A stretch of DNA of 64,000 bases, taken from the NCBI RefSeq assembly GCF_009758255.1, contig NZ_WSEN01000008.1, positions 186,001-250,000 of the forward strand, in the 5' to 3' direction. Both the position numbers and the translations under genes were made by a program. This DNA comes from Microbacterium sp. MAH-37. GTDB taxonomy: Bacteria; Actinomycetota; Actinomycetes; Actinomycetales; Microbacteriaceae. Below the pieces are notes generated by a model. The model worked only from the letters and a program-made list of their open reading frames with translations, searched no databases and was not told the DNA's origin. Numbering within the stretch: position 1 is the stretch's first letter; each line of letters starts with the position of its first letter. This document shows, piece by piece, positions 24,297 through 33,975 of this stretch.

Positions 24297-27200
24297 TCAG
24301 TCCTTGTCCGCGCCGACCAGGCGGGCGAAGGCACTGAGCCGGGCGACGCCCTCGGGAGTCCACGGCAGGTCGTCGAGCAGCGCCGGTGAGTGCACCAGGT
24401 AGGCGACGCTCTTCGCACGCGAGATCGCGACGTTCAGGCGGTTCTGCAGCAGCAGGAACTCCGGTCCTCTTGGCGCGTCCCTCCCGCTCGATGCGGCGAG
24501 CGAGGTGATCGAGACGACGGCTTCCTTCCCCTGGAAGTTGTCCACCGTTCCCACGGCCACCCGACCGAACCCGGCCGCGACCAGCGACTCGTGGATGAGC
24601 TGCTTCTGCGCGTTGTACGGCGCGACGACGATGATGTCCTCCTGCTGGAGGGGCCGTGGCGCGGCGGCCGCCAGTCCGTCGGTGTACGCGCGGCCGAGCA
24701 GGTCGCCCACGATGCGCCCGACCTCGACGACCTCTTCCGGCGACTGCGTGGCGTTGCCGCGGTGCCGCACCGGGACGACGTGCAGGCCGGGCGCGACGCC
24801 GTCGACCACGCGCCCCTCGGTGCCTGGTGCCGAGGCGAGCTGACCGGCGTAGGCCAGCCGCGAGACCGGTGCGGCGACGGCCGGATGCATCCGCCACGAT
24901 GTCGCGAGGAAGTAGCCGTGCGCCGGGTCGATGACCTGCCTGCCCGCCATCACCCAGCCCAGCGCGGAGGTGTCGACCGGCTCGGGATGGGTGCCCTGGC
25001 TGACCTGCGGAAGCTGCTGAGGGTCGCCGAGCAGCAGCAGGCGCTGCGCGCCGGCCGCGACGGCGATGGTCGAGGCGAGCGAGAACTGGCCGGCCTCGTC
25101 GATGACGAGGAGGTCGAGACCGCCCCGGTCGACGCGGCGGGTATTGGCGAAGTCCCAGGCGGTGCCGCCGACGACGAACCCTTCCGGGTGCTCGGCGATG
25201 AACGCTGCCATCCCGTCCTTGGGGATCACCGTGTACGAGGGATCGGACTCGCCGTCCTTCGGGCTCTTCGCCACCTGGACCGCCGGGACGCCGTCGGCCA
25301 CCACGCGCTCGAGCAGAGTCTCGACGATCGCGTGCGACTGAGCGACGACGCCGACCTTGAAGCCGTGGTCGCGCACCAGGCGGGTGATGACCTGCGATCC
25401 GGTGAAGGTCTTCCCGGTTCCGGGCGGGCCCTGCACGGCGATGTAGCTGCGGTCGAGATCGACGACGCCGCGCACGATCGCGTCGATGGTGCGATCGTCG
25501 GCGTCGCCGGTCACTTCGGGCAGCGGGGCTCCTGAGCGCGTGCGCGGCACGGACCGCCGCAGGATGTCGGTGGCCGCGTCGTGCGGGAACGCCGGAGCGG
25601 TGCGGTGCACGGCCTCCGCCCACTCCTCGATCGCCCTCTGCTGGTTGCCGACGTTCGGCGGCGACGCCGGGGCGAGCGCGATCGGCAGCTCGGACCAGGT
25701 CTCGCCCTGCACGGCGCGCTCGCGGATGATGTACCCGTCATCGAGCACCTCCGCGATCTCGACCTCGTGCGGCACCTGGATCACGCGCGACGGCGCTTCG
25801 AGGAAGAACGGCGCCGGGATCGGGTACAGCGCGAACGGCCGTCCGCCGATGCCGAGCGTGCTGCCGGGGGCGACCTCTCCGCGCAGCTCGATGAGCCGGG
25901 TGAACGAGCGGTTGCGGGTGCCCTCCGCGATCGCCCAGTCCTCGCGCACCCGGCTGCGCGCAGCGTCGATGCGCAGCACGTCGCGGGTGCTCTCCCACAT
26001 GGACACCGGCTCGCGGAGCCGCTGGAAGTGCGACTGCCAGAAACTCTTGGTCTCACGCGGGTGGTAGTCGATGGCCGCGGCTGCGACCCGGTACACCTCG
26101 GCAGCGCTCTCGTCCGCGGCATCCGCCGCATCTGCCATCAGCGCGACCGAGAGCGGAGACGGCTCGTACGCACGCGTCTCGGGCTCGTCCGGCGGGGCGG
26201 GCAGCACGCCCTCCTGCTTCGCGAGGCCGATCAGCCAGTCGCGCAGGCGACGTGTCGACACGCAGTCGTAGCGGTTGTAGTCCGCCAGATCGTCGAGGAT
26301 GCCGCGGGCCTCTGCTTCCTGCCCCGCGGCGAGCAGCTCGCGCGCCTGCACGTACTTGACGATCGAGTCGTCGCCCTTCTGCACGTCGCTCGTGCGCACC
26401 TCAGCGCCCATGTACAGCGGTTCGAGCTTCTTGATCGAGTAGGAGCGCGACCCCACCCGCACCGACCGCAGGACGAGAGGGTAGAGGTCGACGAAGACGC
26501 CCTCTCTCAGCAGCTGGTCGACGTCAGCCTCACCGACGCCGTAGCGGGCCGCCATCGCGGAGAGGTGCGAGGTCTCGTAGGGCGCGTAGTGGTAGATGTG
26601 CATGTCGGGATGCGTCTGCCTTCGCAGCTTCACGAACTCGAGGAAGTCCAGCAGCGCCTGCCGCTCGTCGGCGAAGGTGTGCGCCCACAGCGCGGAGTAC
26701 TGCTCTGCGTTGTCGATCCAGCCGAACAGGTAGTCGATGCCCCAGTCGGGCTTCTCCCCCTCTTCCCTGACCGGCTCGGTGTACAGCGGGTCACCCTCGA
26801 AGTCGAAGAAGATGTCTCCCCTGCTGGGGCGGGGCATCAGGCCGATCGCGTTCGAGGAGACAAGTTCGAACGGCGGCGGAGCGGCGGGGTCGTCGCCGAC
26901 CCCGAGCTGCAGGCGGGCCTGCGCACGCAGCGCCTGGAACGTGTCGGTGTTCATTCCCTCTGGGGCATCCGATGCGGCGGCCAGGTCGTCGATGGTGCGG
27001 ATGCCGACGGAGCGCAGCCTCTGCCGCTGCACCGGGCGCATCCGTGCGACCATCAGCAGATCGCGGTGTTCGATCACCTGCTCCTCGCAAGTGGCGCAGC
27101 GCCCGCAGGCCGTGATCTGCAGGTCGCCGCGATCGTCTCCCCAGGCGAGCGGCGCGCCGGCGGCGCCCTCGTCGATGCGCCGGTCGGCGATGAGTGCCCG

Positions 27201-27821
27201 CAGCCGTGCGCGACGGACGTGGAAGAGCGGCAGCAGGTCGTCCACGAGGTGGATGCTGGTCGTTCCGTCACCGAGCAGGAGGTCGACCTCGTCGGCGCGC
27301 GGGATGTCGAGGCGGTCGAGCTGATCGACGTATGCCGCGAGCTGCATGAGCGCTGTGACGCGGGCAGTGCGGGCGAGCTTCGTGTCCTGCACCCGCCAGC
27401 GCAGGTCGGTGTCGCGGCGCAGGAAGTCGGCGAAGCCGACGAACTCGTCGGTCGAGAACGCCGCCTGGAACACGACGGATGCCTCGGACCGCAGCGCCTG
27501 CTCGGTGTCGGCCACGACGGTGCCCAGGGCCTCGGCATCGGTCGACGACACCTTCGGCAGTTCTACAACGCCCGGACCGCCGTCCACGGAGGTGCCGAGG
27601 TCTTCGATGTACCGCTCGAGGGTGCGGCGTTCGTGCAGGTCGCCGAGCTGTGCGGCACGGGCCAGGGTCGCGTCCTCGGGCTCTTCGACGGCGGGGACCC
27701 GGCCGAGCTTGGCATCGAGGGCTCGCGCCCAGGCGAACTCGCACTCGGCGGCCGCCTTCAGATCGCTGGCGCTCCAGACGACCCTCGTCGCAACGTTCTG
27801 CTCCGACCTGATGACCCGCAC
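24297..27821 (-). CDS. TM0106-like RecB nuclease / RNase H-like exonuclease / SF1 helicase fusion
   Basis: An 1174-residue three-part DNA-processing protein. (1) The N-terminal RecB-like PD-(D/E)xK nuclease has D132, then D146-T-K148 in WRVQDTKLA. It is framed by C27 and by C239, C242 and C245 (TACGRCATCEEQ), an arrangement like the Fe-S clusters of Cas4/AddB nucleases. (2) A DEDD-type RNase H-like 3'-5' exonuclease region has FFDFEGDPLY, HIYHYAPYE and YNRYDCVSTRRL. (3) The C-terminal Upf1/Dna2-type SF1 helicase has Walker A (VQGPPGTGKTFTGSQV), motif II (LLVIDEAGQFSLAS), GDPQQLPQVS, WRMHPAVAAPVSRL and GTVDNFQGKEAVVS. The role in repair or RNA/DNA processing is unknown. It starts at 27821; an intact long frame with no nearby regulator. 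Confidence 0.9.
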   Translation of the reverse strand: MRVIRSEQNVATRVVWSASDLKAAAECEFAWARALDAKLGRVPAVEEPEDATLARAAQLGDLHERRTLERYIEDLGTSVDGGPGVVELPKVSSTDAEALGTVVADTEQALRSEASVVFQAAFSTDEFVGFADFLRRDTDLRWRVQDTKLARTARVTALMQLAAYVDQLDRLDIPRADEVDLLLGDGTTSIHLVDDLLPLFHVRRARLRALIADRRIDEGAAGAPLAWGDDRGDLQITACGRCATCEEQVIEHRDLLMVARMRPVQRQRLRSVGIRTIDDLAAASDAPEGMNTDTFQALRAQARLQLGVGDDPAAPPPFELVSSNAIGLMPRPSRGDIFFDFEGDPLYTEPVREEGEKPDWGIDYLFGWIDNAEQYSALWAHTFADERQALLDFLEFVKLRRQTHPDMHIYHYAPYETSHLSAMAARYGVGEADVDQLLREGVFVDLYPLVLRSVRVGSRSYSIKKLEPLYMGAEVRTSDVQKGDDSIVKYVQARELLAAGQEAEARGILDDLADYNRYDCVSTRRLRDWLIGLAKQEGVLPAPPDEPETRAYEPSPLSVALMADAADAADESAAEVYRVAAAAIDYHPRETKSFWQSHFQRLREPVSMWESTRDVLRIDAARSRVREDWAIAEGTRNRSFTRLIELRGEVAPGSTLGIGGRPFALYPIPAPFFLEAPSRVIQVPHEVEIAEVLDDGYIIRERAVQGETWSELPIALAPASPPNVGNQQRAIEEWAEAVHRTAPAFPHDAATDILRRSVPRTRSGAPLPEVTGDADDRTIDAIVRGVVDLDRSYIAVQGPPGTGKTFTGSQVITRLVRDHGFKVGVVAQSHAIVETLLERVVADGVPAVQVAKSPKDGESDPSYTVIPKDGMAAFIAEHPEGFVVGGTAWDFANTRRVDRGGLDLLVIDEAGQFSLASTIAVAAGAQRLLLLGDPQQLPQVSQGTHPEPVDTSALGWVMAGRQVIDPAHGYFLATSWRMHPAVAAPVSRLAYAGQLASAPGTEGRVVDGVAPGLHVVPVRHRGNATQSPEEVVEVGRIVGDLLGRAYTDGLAAAAPRPLQQEDIIVVAPYNAQKQLIHESLVAAGFGRVAVGTVDNFQGKEAVVSITSLAASSGRDAPRGPEFLLLQNRLNVAISRAKSVAYLVHSPALLDDLPWTPEGVARLSAFARLVGADKD

Positions 27822-27887
27822 GGATGCCCCTCTCTGCTGCCTGCTCCGAGGCTATCGGCAGGGTCGGACATCACCTCGACCCGGAAC

Positions 27888-28730
27888 TCAGCGCCACCAG
27901 GTGTCGTCGGGTGTGACGGGCAGGTGCCGCTTGTGCTGGGTCGCCACGTACTTCCCCTCGATGCGGGTGGCCACGTCATCCGAGACCGGACGCTGCTCGA
28001 GGTAGTCGTCGATCTGCTCGTAGGTCAGACCCAGCTCGTCCTCGTCTGCCCGGCCCGGCTGGCCGTCCAGCAGATCCGCGGTGGGGACCTTCAGGTACAG
28101 CCGTTCGGGTGCGCCGAGTTCGCGCAGCACGGCACGCCCCTGACGCTTGGTCAGCCCGGACAGGGGCAGCAGATCCGCCGCCCCGTCACCGAACTTCGTG
28201 TAGAACCCCGTGACGGCCTCGGCGGCGTGATCGGTGCCGATCACCAGCATCCGATCGTGACCGGCGAGGGCGAACTGAGTGACCATGCGGATGCGGGCCT
28301 TGATGTTGCCGCGGTTGAAGTCGGTGATGCGGTGCACTGAGCCTGCCGAAGTGTCGGACCCGAGCGCATTCTCGATGTCCTTCTCGACACCGTCCACGCC
28401 GTTCTGGATGTTCACCTCGACGGTCCGATCGGCGGCGATGAACGCGAGTGCGGCCTCGGCGTCGTCGGCGTCGTGCTGCACGCGGTACGGCAGCCGCACG
28501 GCGAGGAACGAGGCGTCCCCGCCGTCCGCGCGGATCCGCTCGACGGCGAGCTGAGCGAGCCTGCCGGCGAGGGTCGAGTCCTGCCCGCCCGAGATGCCGA
28601 GCACGAACCCCTTCGCCCCTGTGGCGGCCAGGTAGTCGGCGAGGAAGCCGATCCTGGCCTCGATCTCCGTGCGCGGGTCGATCTCGGGCTTGACTCCGAG
28701 AGCTTCGGCGATCTGCTGCTGCATGGTCAC
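27888..28730 (-). CDS. nadE: NH3-dependent NAD+ synthetase
   Basis: Last step of NAD synthesis: amidates nicotinate adenine dinucleotide with ammonia and ATP. A 280-residue protein of the short, ammonia-using type without a glutaminase domain. The P-loop is [20 protein letters not shown], followed by [18 protein letters not shown] and [23 protein letters not shown] 28730 is preferred because GAAGGAGG sits six bases upstream; ATGs at 28736 and 28724 are alternatives. Just before ITDFNRGN is an unusual insert (SDTSAGSV) encoded by a palindromic repeat at 28335-28353. Confidence 0.95.
   Translation of the reverse strand: MTMQQQIAEALGVKPEIDPRTEIEARIGFLADYLAATGAKGFVLGISGGQDSTLAGRLAQLAVERIRADGGDASFLAVRLPYRVQHDADDAEAALAFIAADRTVEVNIQNGVDGVEKDIENALGSDTSAGSVHRITDFNRGNIKARIRMVTQFALAGHDRMLVIGTDHAAEAVTGFYTKFGDGAADLLPLSGLTKRQGRAVLRELGAPERLYLKVPTADLLDGQPGRADEDELGLTYEQIDDYLEQRPVSDDVATRIEGKYVATQHKRHLPVTPDDTWWR
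28335..28353. repeat. Palindromic repeat core inside nadE
   Basis: CACTGAGCCTGCCGAAGTG has inverted ends (CACT / AGTG) and the GAGCCTG core shared with the repeat in ccdA (1808-1833). It encodes part of the SDTSAGSV loop of NadE and keeps the frame. Confidence 0.55.
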
Positions 28731-28782
28731 GGGCATCCTCCTTCGACGATGTACCCCAGTCTGTACCTGAGAGGATGGATGC

Positions 28783-29340
28783 GTGAAACTCCTCGTCGCC
28801 GCCCTCGCCTCCGAGCTGCAGGCCTTCCCCGCCGAACTCCCTGGTTTCGACCGTCTGGTCACCGGGCCGGGCAAGCTCAAGGCGGCCTACGGCCTGACCC
28901 GCGCGCTCGACGCCGCCGCCTACGACGAGATCCTCGTGGTCGGCACAGCCGGCGCCGTCGATGACGACCTGGACTCCGGGGTCTACGAGGTCAGCGCCGC
29001 GATCCAGCACGATGTGCAGGACCTGGACGGCGTCGTGGGGCAGCATGTCTCGCTGCCCTCGCACGTGGAGACCGGGCGCGACGGCCACACGATCGCCACC
29101 GGCGACATCTTCGTCGACGATGCCGACGCCGTCGGCCGTATCCGCTCGCTCGGAGGGGTGCTCGTCGATATGGAGACCTTCTCCTACATCTGGGTCGCGC
29201 AGCAGTTCGGGGTGCCGATCCGCGTGCTGCGTGCGGTGTCCGACCGGGCGCAAGACGGTGCGACGCAGCTCTGGGACGAGGTCGTCGCCGCCTGCAGCGC
29301 ACAGCTCTGGGCGCGCGTGAAGGATGAGTACTCGGTCTAG
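28783..29340 (+). CDS. MTA/SAH nucleosidase-like phosphorylase-superfamily protein
   Basis: A 185-residue member of the PNP/UDP family: [34 protein letters not shown], and the signature [20 protein letters not shown] with [13 protein letters not shown] (purine/ribose-binding VxMExxA-like and catalytic Asp region S-D-R). It likely cleaves a nucleoside such as methylthioadenosine or S-adenosylhomocysteine. It is shorter than E. coli MTAN (232 residues), consistent with an actinobacterial subgroup. Divergent from nadE. Confidence 0.85.
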   Translation: MKLLVAALASELQAFPAELPGFDRLVTGPGKLKAAYGLTRALDAAAYDEILVVGTAGAVDDDLDSGVYEVSAAIQHDVQDLDGVVGQHVSLPSHVETGRDGHTIATGDIFVDDADAVGRIRSLGGVLVDMETFSYIWVAQQFGVPIRVLRAVSDRAQDGATQLWDEVVAACSAQLWARVKDEYSV

Positions 29341-29354
29341 ACCGGCGCCTCCTC

Positions 29355-29696
29355 GATGGCAGCGCTTCGCGCTGCAGTTCCTGACGCACTCGGCGCTTCG
29401 TGCTCGGGGCTTCGCGCGACATCTCGCATCTCGCGCTGCAGTTTCTGGCGCTCGCAACGGTTCGTGCTCGGCGCTTCGCGCGACATCTCGTGTCTCGCGC
29501 GGCAGTTTCTGGCGCTCGCGGCGCTTCGCGCTCCAGTTCCTGGCTCGCGCGGCGGACATACGCGTAGCGCGAACCAGGACGTGTAGCGCGAACCGAATCA
29601 CGCCGCGCGAACCAGACCAGACCGCGCGACAACAGTACCCGCGCGAACCAGACCGGGCCGCGCGAACCGGACGCAGACCAGTGCGGGTTTCGCGGT
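29355..29696. repeat. Intergenic degenerate repeat array A
   Basis: No gene is seen here. The left part has a near-perfect 64-base tandem duplication (starts at 29397 and 29461; shared segments GCTTCGCGCGACATCTCG and GCAGTTTCTGGCGCTCGC) and repeated CGCTGCAGTTCCTG units. After a core ACATACGCGTAGCGCG (29555-29570) the right part repeats GCGCGAACCAG about every 20 bases. The two halves are in inverted relation: TTCGCGCTCCAGTTCCTGG (29525-29543) is similar to the complement of CCAGGACGTGTAGCGCGAA. It can therefore fold as one large imperfect hairpin. Related to array B at 41055. Confidence 0.75.
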
Positions 29697-32600
29697 CTAG
29701 GCCGGCGCGTCGATCACGCTGGGACCGTCGGGCAGCGTCCGCACGGTGAGCTGAGCGGGGATCTGCTCCTGCATCGCCTCGACGTGGCTGATCACGCCGA
29801 CGGTGCGGCCGCCCTGGCGGAGTTCGTCGAGGGTGCGCATCGCGACCTCGAGGGTGTCCGCGTCGAGCGACCCGAAGCCCTCGTCGATGAACAGCGTGTC
29901 GAGGCGGATGCCGCCGGCCCTGGCCGTGACGACCTCTGCGAGCCCGAGCGCGAGTGCGAGCGACGACAGGAACGTCTCGCCGCCTGACAGTGAGCGCGCC
30001 GGCCGGGTCTGGCCGGTGAAGGCGTCGAAGACGACGATGCCCAGCCCGGACGCTGCCCCGCGGGCGGCGAGGGCGTCGGAGTGCCGCAGCTGGTAGCGCC
30101 CGGCCGACATGTCGTGCAGACGCAGGTTGGCGGCCGATACGATCTCCTCGAGCTCGGCGGCGAGCACGAACGTCTCGAGGTTCATCTTGTGCGTGTTCGC
30201 GCCCCGCCCGGCCAGAGTGTCGGCGAGACCGCGAAGCACGTCGTACTCGGCCTGCTGCTCGGCACCGGCGGCATGTTCGGATGCCGCCGTGTCGATCAGC
30301 CCGCGCAACTGGGCGACCGTGCCGCGGGCACGGTTCGCGGCATCCATCGCAGTGGTCCAGGAGGTGCGGGCATCCGCAGCTGCCTGCTGCGCCGGCGCGA
30401 GGTCGACCAGCTCCTCGGGAAGCGTGCGCAGCTCGAGATCGAGCAGGATCGCGCGTTCCTTTCCGAGTTCGACGGCGTGCGCGCTGATCCGCTCCTCGAG
30501 GGCGGTGAGGTCGGCGGGTGCCAGCAGCGCGGCCTTGGCGGCGGTCGGCTCGTCGAACGGCGAATGCTGCAGCGCAGCAGTGCGATCCGCAAGGGCCTCG
30601 GACACAGCGGCGGCGCGCGCCACTCTGGTATCGATCGCGTCGGCGAGGGCGCCCGCGTCGGAGGTCTGCTCGGTCACCGTTTCGATGCGTGCCGCCACCG
30701 ACGGATGCTCCGCCCTGGCCTCCGCGATGACGGCGTCGGCCTGGTTCGCGGACTGCTCGGCGAGGGCGAGTCTCTCGCGCGCGCCGGAGAGCTGCTGCTC
30801 GGCCTCTGCCCGACGCTGCTCATTCTGGTCGCGACGGGTCGCGGCCGCGCGCAGGTCGGCATCGAGCCGCGCGACCTGTTCCGCCGCCGCGCGGGCGGAG
30901 GCCAGCTCGATCGTCGCGCTCTCGAGCTCGGCAGCGGCCTGCTCGGCCGTACGGCCGTCTGCACGCTCGCGCACGGCGGCGAGAGCGGCCCGCACCGCGG
31001 ATTCGTGGGCGGCAGCGGTGCGCTCGGCGACGGCGGCGGCGTCGCGCGCCGCCTCGGCTTCGTCGATGTCGTCGGCCGACACGGGGTCGGCGTGCTCGGC
31101 GGGGCTCGGGTGCTCGGTCGCCCCGCACACCGCACATGCCTCGCCCGGCACGAGCGCGGCGGCCAGTTCGCCCGCGAATCCGTCCAGCCGGCGCCTGCGC
31201 AGCGCGGCCAGCGCGTTCTGTGCCGCGGCATGCGCGGCGCTCGCCTCGACGACGGCACGTTCGGCGTCGGTCTGCTCGGCTGCTCGTCTGCCGACGTCGT
31301 CGGCAGCCACTCGGCGACGCTCGGCCTCGTCCTTCGCCCGGGTCAGATCATCGACGCGGTCGGCCAGCCGCCGCGCCGCGTCGCGGCGTTCGGTGAGCTC
31401 GGCGAGCTGGGCAGGGAGCTCCTCGCGCTCCCTGCCCACGGCGGCAAGGGCGTCCGTGGCCTCGTCGACGGACTGACGAGCGGATGCCACAGCTGCGGTG
31501 CGCTCGTCGGACTGCCGCTCGAGCTCGGCGGCGTGCTTCCACGCGCCGATCTCGCGGGTGCGGGCAGTGGCCCAGACGCGGAGGGCCACGGCCTCGGAGT
31601 CGTGGTCCGCCTCGGCGCGCTCGGCGGGGTCTGTGGCGCCGCGCTCGCCCCGAGAGCCCGGCGCGCTTTCCTCGCCCCACGGCTCGACGACGATGCCGTG
31701 GACATCCCAGCTCGCGCGAGCCTCGGCCTCGGCCTCAACCGCTGCTTCGTGTGCCCTCTCGGCCCGCGCCGTGGCCTGGATGACGCTGCGCAGCGACTCC
31801 GCGGCCCGTGCCCGATCACGGCGCTCCTTCGCGTCTGCGATGTCGGCCGACTGCGCCTCCAGCGCGTCGAGTGCCCTGCGTGCCCGGTCGCGCTCCGTCT
31901 GCGCCGTGCGCAGCTCCTTGAGGTCGGCGAGACCGACGTCCGCCGCGGCGAGGCGCTTCTCTGCCTCGTCACGCTCGGCGTCCAGCCTCTCCGACCGGTA
32001 TTCACCGCGTGCCACGGCACGGCGCAGCGCGGCGATGCGCTCGTCAGCACCCGCGCCGGCGGCGAGCGGGGTCTCTTCGCCACCGAGCTCGGCCGAGGCG
32101 ACGATCTCCTCGGCCTGCTCCAGTCGCGCCTCCACCGTCGCGCGGCGCGTGCCGAGCGCCTGCTCCGCAGCCCGGCGACGCTCATCGAACCGCGCCTGGT
32201 AGTCCTCGAAGCGCTCGGTGCCGAACAGCCGGCGCAGCAGTCGCTGGCGCTCACGGCTGTCGGACAGCAGGAAGTCGGCGAACCTGTTCTGCGCGAGCAG
32301 GATCACCTGCAGGAACTGCTCCTGGGTGAGCTGCAGGATGTCGGTGAGCTCATTCGCCACGTCGACGGCGCGGGCCGCTCTCCCGACCCATCCGGCGTCC
32401 GTCCACTCCTCGAGCGAGACCGCGGCCGCCTGCTTGGTGAGCCCGCCGCCGCGCTTGGCGGGGCGCAGGTACTCGGGCGAGCGTGTGACGCGGAAGCGCC
32501 CGGCGACCGTGCTGAACTCGACGACCACCTCGGTGGGGTCGTCGGGCTCGCTGTGGTCGCTGCGCAGCCGCTTCTCGCCGCCGTCGTACCGCGGAACACC

Positions 32601-32762
32601 GCCGTAGAGGCCGAAGCAGACGGCGTCGAGGATCGACGACTTTCCGGCGCCGGTGCGCCCGCCGATGAGGAAGATGCCGTCGTCGGCGAACGCGTCGAAG
32701 TCCACGACCTGCCGGGCCCGGAAGGGGCCGAAGCCCTCGACTTCCAGGCGGTGCAGCCTCAA
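29697..32762 (-). CDS. sbcC: Exonuclease subunit SbcC (SMC-like ATPase)
   Basis: A 1021-residue SMC-type ATPase (Rad50 homologue). Walker A is at the N-terminus (LIGGRTGAGKSSILDAVCFG), then two long coiled-coil arms meet at a zinc hook (GEACAVCGATEHPSP, CxxC) near the middle. The C-terminus has the ABC signature ARSLSGGETFLSSLALALGL and Walker B TLFIDEGFGSLDADTLEVA. With SbcD it opens hairpins and DNA ends in double-strand-break repair. ATG 32762 overlaps the sbcD stop as ATGA. The gene directly abuts repeat array A. Confidence 0.96.
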   Translation of the reverse strand: MRLHRLEVEGFGPFRARQVVDFDAFADDGIFLIGGRTGAGKSSILDAVCFGLYGGVPRYDGGEKRLRSDHSEPDDPTEVVVEFSTVAGRFRVTRSPEYLRPAKRGGGLTKQAAAVSLEEWTDAGWVGRAARAVDVANELTDILQLTQEQFLQVILLAQNRFADFLLSDSRERQRLLRRLFGTERFEDYQARFDERRRAAEQALGTRRATVEARLEQAEEIVASAELGGEETPLAAGAGADERIAALRRAVARGEYRSERLDAERDEAEKRLAAADVGLADLKELRTAQTERDRARRALDALEAQSADIADAKERRDRARAAESLRSVIQATARAERAHEAAVEAEAEARASWDVHGIVVEPWGEESAPGSRGERGATDPAERAEADHDSEAVALRVWATARTREIGAWKHAAELERQSDERTAAVASARQSVDEATDALAAVGREREELPAQLAELTERRDAARRLADRVDDLTRAKDEAERRRVAADDVGRRAAEQTDAERAVVEASAAHAAAQNALAALRRRRLDGFAGELAAALVPGEACAVCGATEHPSPAEHADPVSADDIDEAEAARDAAAVAERTAAAHESAVRAALAAVRERADGRTAEQAAAELESATIELASARAAAEQVARLDADLRAAATRRDQNEQRRAEAEQQLSGARERLALAEQSANQADAVIAEARAEHPSVAARIETVTEQTSDAGALADAIDTRVARAAAVSEALADRTAALQHSPFDEPTAAKAALLAPADLTALEERISAHAVELGKERAILLDLELRTLPEELVDLAPAQQAAADARTSWTTAMDAANRARGTVAQLRGLIDTAASEHAAGAEQQAEYDVLRGLADTLAGRGANTHKMNLETFVLAAELEEIVSAANLRLHDMSAGRYQLRHSDALAARGAASGLGIVVFDAFTGQTRPARSLSGGETFLSSLALALGLAEVVTARAGGIRLDTLFIDEGFGSLDADTLEVAMRTLDELRQGGRTVGVISHVEAMQEQIPAQLTVRTLPDGPSVIDAPA

Positions 32763-33913
32763 ACGAGTGCCTCTGCGCGCACGCGATCGTCGAGCACGTC
32801 GCGGATCAGCTCAGCCTCCCGCTCGCTCGCCCCGGCTCCGGCGCGGACGTGCTCGAGGAAGGCCTCGATGCGCTCGGTATCGGTCACTGCTCCGTGCAGG
32901 CGCTGCGCGTAGGACTGCTCCTCTGCGGCACCGGCACCGACCGGCGCGTGCTGCACGAGCGCGCAGAACGGGAAACGCTCGCGCAGCCGCCGCATCGGCT
33001 CGTGCTGCGGCACGGGATCGGTGTACACCGCGCACACCCAGTCGTCGGCGTGCGCAGCGACGTTCTCATCGGTGAGGATCTCGTCGAGCGAGCCGGTCAG
33101 CGTGACCAGCCGCCGCGGCACCGGCAGCGCGAGCCACTCGGTGGACGCCAGTCCCCCGGCATCCAGCTCGATCAGCCAGGAGCCGCGCTCCTTGTGCTGC
33201 TCGCCGAAGCTGTAGTGCAGCGGAGCACCCGAGTAGCGCACCCGGTCGCTGAGCTGCTGACGCCCGTGGATGTGGCCGAGGGCGACGTAGTCGGGCCCGT
33301 CGAACACCGCCAGCGGCACGACGTCGAGCCCGCCCTGCCGCACCTCGCGCTCGAGGCCCGCTGTCGCATCGACGCCCGCGGCGAAGCAGTGCGCGATCGC
33401 CACCGATCGCCCCTCGTCGCTCGCGATGCCGTCCCGCACGAGGTCCATCGCGTGTGCCATGGTCTGCGCCTGGTTCTTCAGCGACGCCTCCGGCCAGTGC
33501 TGTCGCACGATCGCGGGTTCGAGGTACGGGATGCCGAAGAACCGCACCGCCCCGTGCTCGTCTTCGACCGTCACGGGCGTCGCGATCGCGGTGGGATCGG
33601 TCAGCACGTGGATGCCGTCGCGCAGCAGCCGGGAATGGAACCCGAGCCGCGCCGCGGAGTCGTGGTTGCCGCTCGTGACGATGACCGTCGCGCCGGTCTC
33701 GTGCAGCGCGATCAGCGCGTCGTCGAGCAGCGTGTAGGCCGAGGCGGCGGGCGTCGCGGAGTCGAAGACATCACCCGCGACGATCACGACGTCGACGTCG
33801 TTCTCGCGGACCTGCGCCACCAGCGCATCGAGCACGGCTCCGAGCGCATCGAGCGTGGCGTGCCCATGGAAGGTGCGCCCGATGTGCCAGTCGGAGGTGT
33901 GCAGGATTCGCAT
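32759..33913 (-). CDS. sbcD: Exonuclease subunit SbcD (Mre11-like nuclease)
   Basis: A 384-residue metallophosphoesterase nuclease. It begins MRILHTSDWHIGRTFHG and contains VIVAGDVFDSATPA, ATVIVTSGNHDSAARLGF and VALGHIHGRQQL, the metal-binding Mre11 motifs. It provides nuclease activity to the SbcCD complex. ATG 33913 is chosen because it starts the conserved domain; the first 22 residues of the longer frame are unlike the family. Translationally coupled to sbcC. Confidence 0.96.
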   Translation of the reverse strand: MRILHTSDWHIGRTFHGHATLDALGAVLDALVAQVRENDVDVVIVAGDVFDSATPAASAYTLLDDALIALHETGATVIVTSGNHDSAARLGFHSRLLRDGIHVLTDPTAIATPVTVEDEHGAVRFFGIPYLEPAIVRQHWPEASLKNQAQTMAHAMDLVRDGIASDEGRSVAIAHCFAAGVDATAGLEREVRQGGLDVVPLAVFDGPDYVALGHIHGRQQLSDRVRYSGAPLHYSFGEQHKERGSWLIELDAGGLASTEWLALPVPRRLVTLTGSLDEILTDENVAAHADDWVCAVYTDPVPQHEPMRRLRERFPFCALVQHAPVGAGAAEEQSYAQRLHGAVTDTERIEAFLEHVRAGAGASEREAELIRDVLDDRVRAEALV

Positions 33914-33975
33914 ACCCCCACGGTACGGAGAGCCTCCGACATCGCCTCCGAGGCGTGCCGCGCGGGCCCGAACCC

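Noticed and set aside
25581..28340. A 919-codon open frame on the plus strand opposite the helicase and nadE
   Set aside because: Same antisense effect; the minus-strand protein has full nuclease and helicase motifs while this frame has none.
29355..29696. Repeat array considered as a CRISPR
   Set aside because: Units differ in length and sequence, spacers are not unique, no cas gene is near, and the halves are inverted.
30081..32912. A 943-codon plus-strand frame opposite sbcC
   Set aside because: Mirror of the coiled-coil-rich sbcC gene, whose Walker, zinc-hook and signature motifs are in the minus-strand frame.
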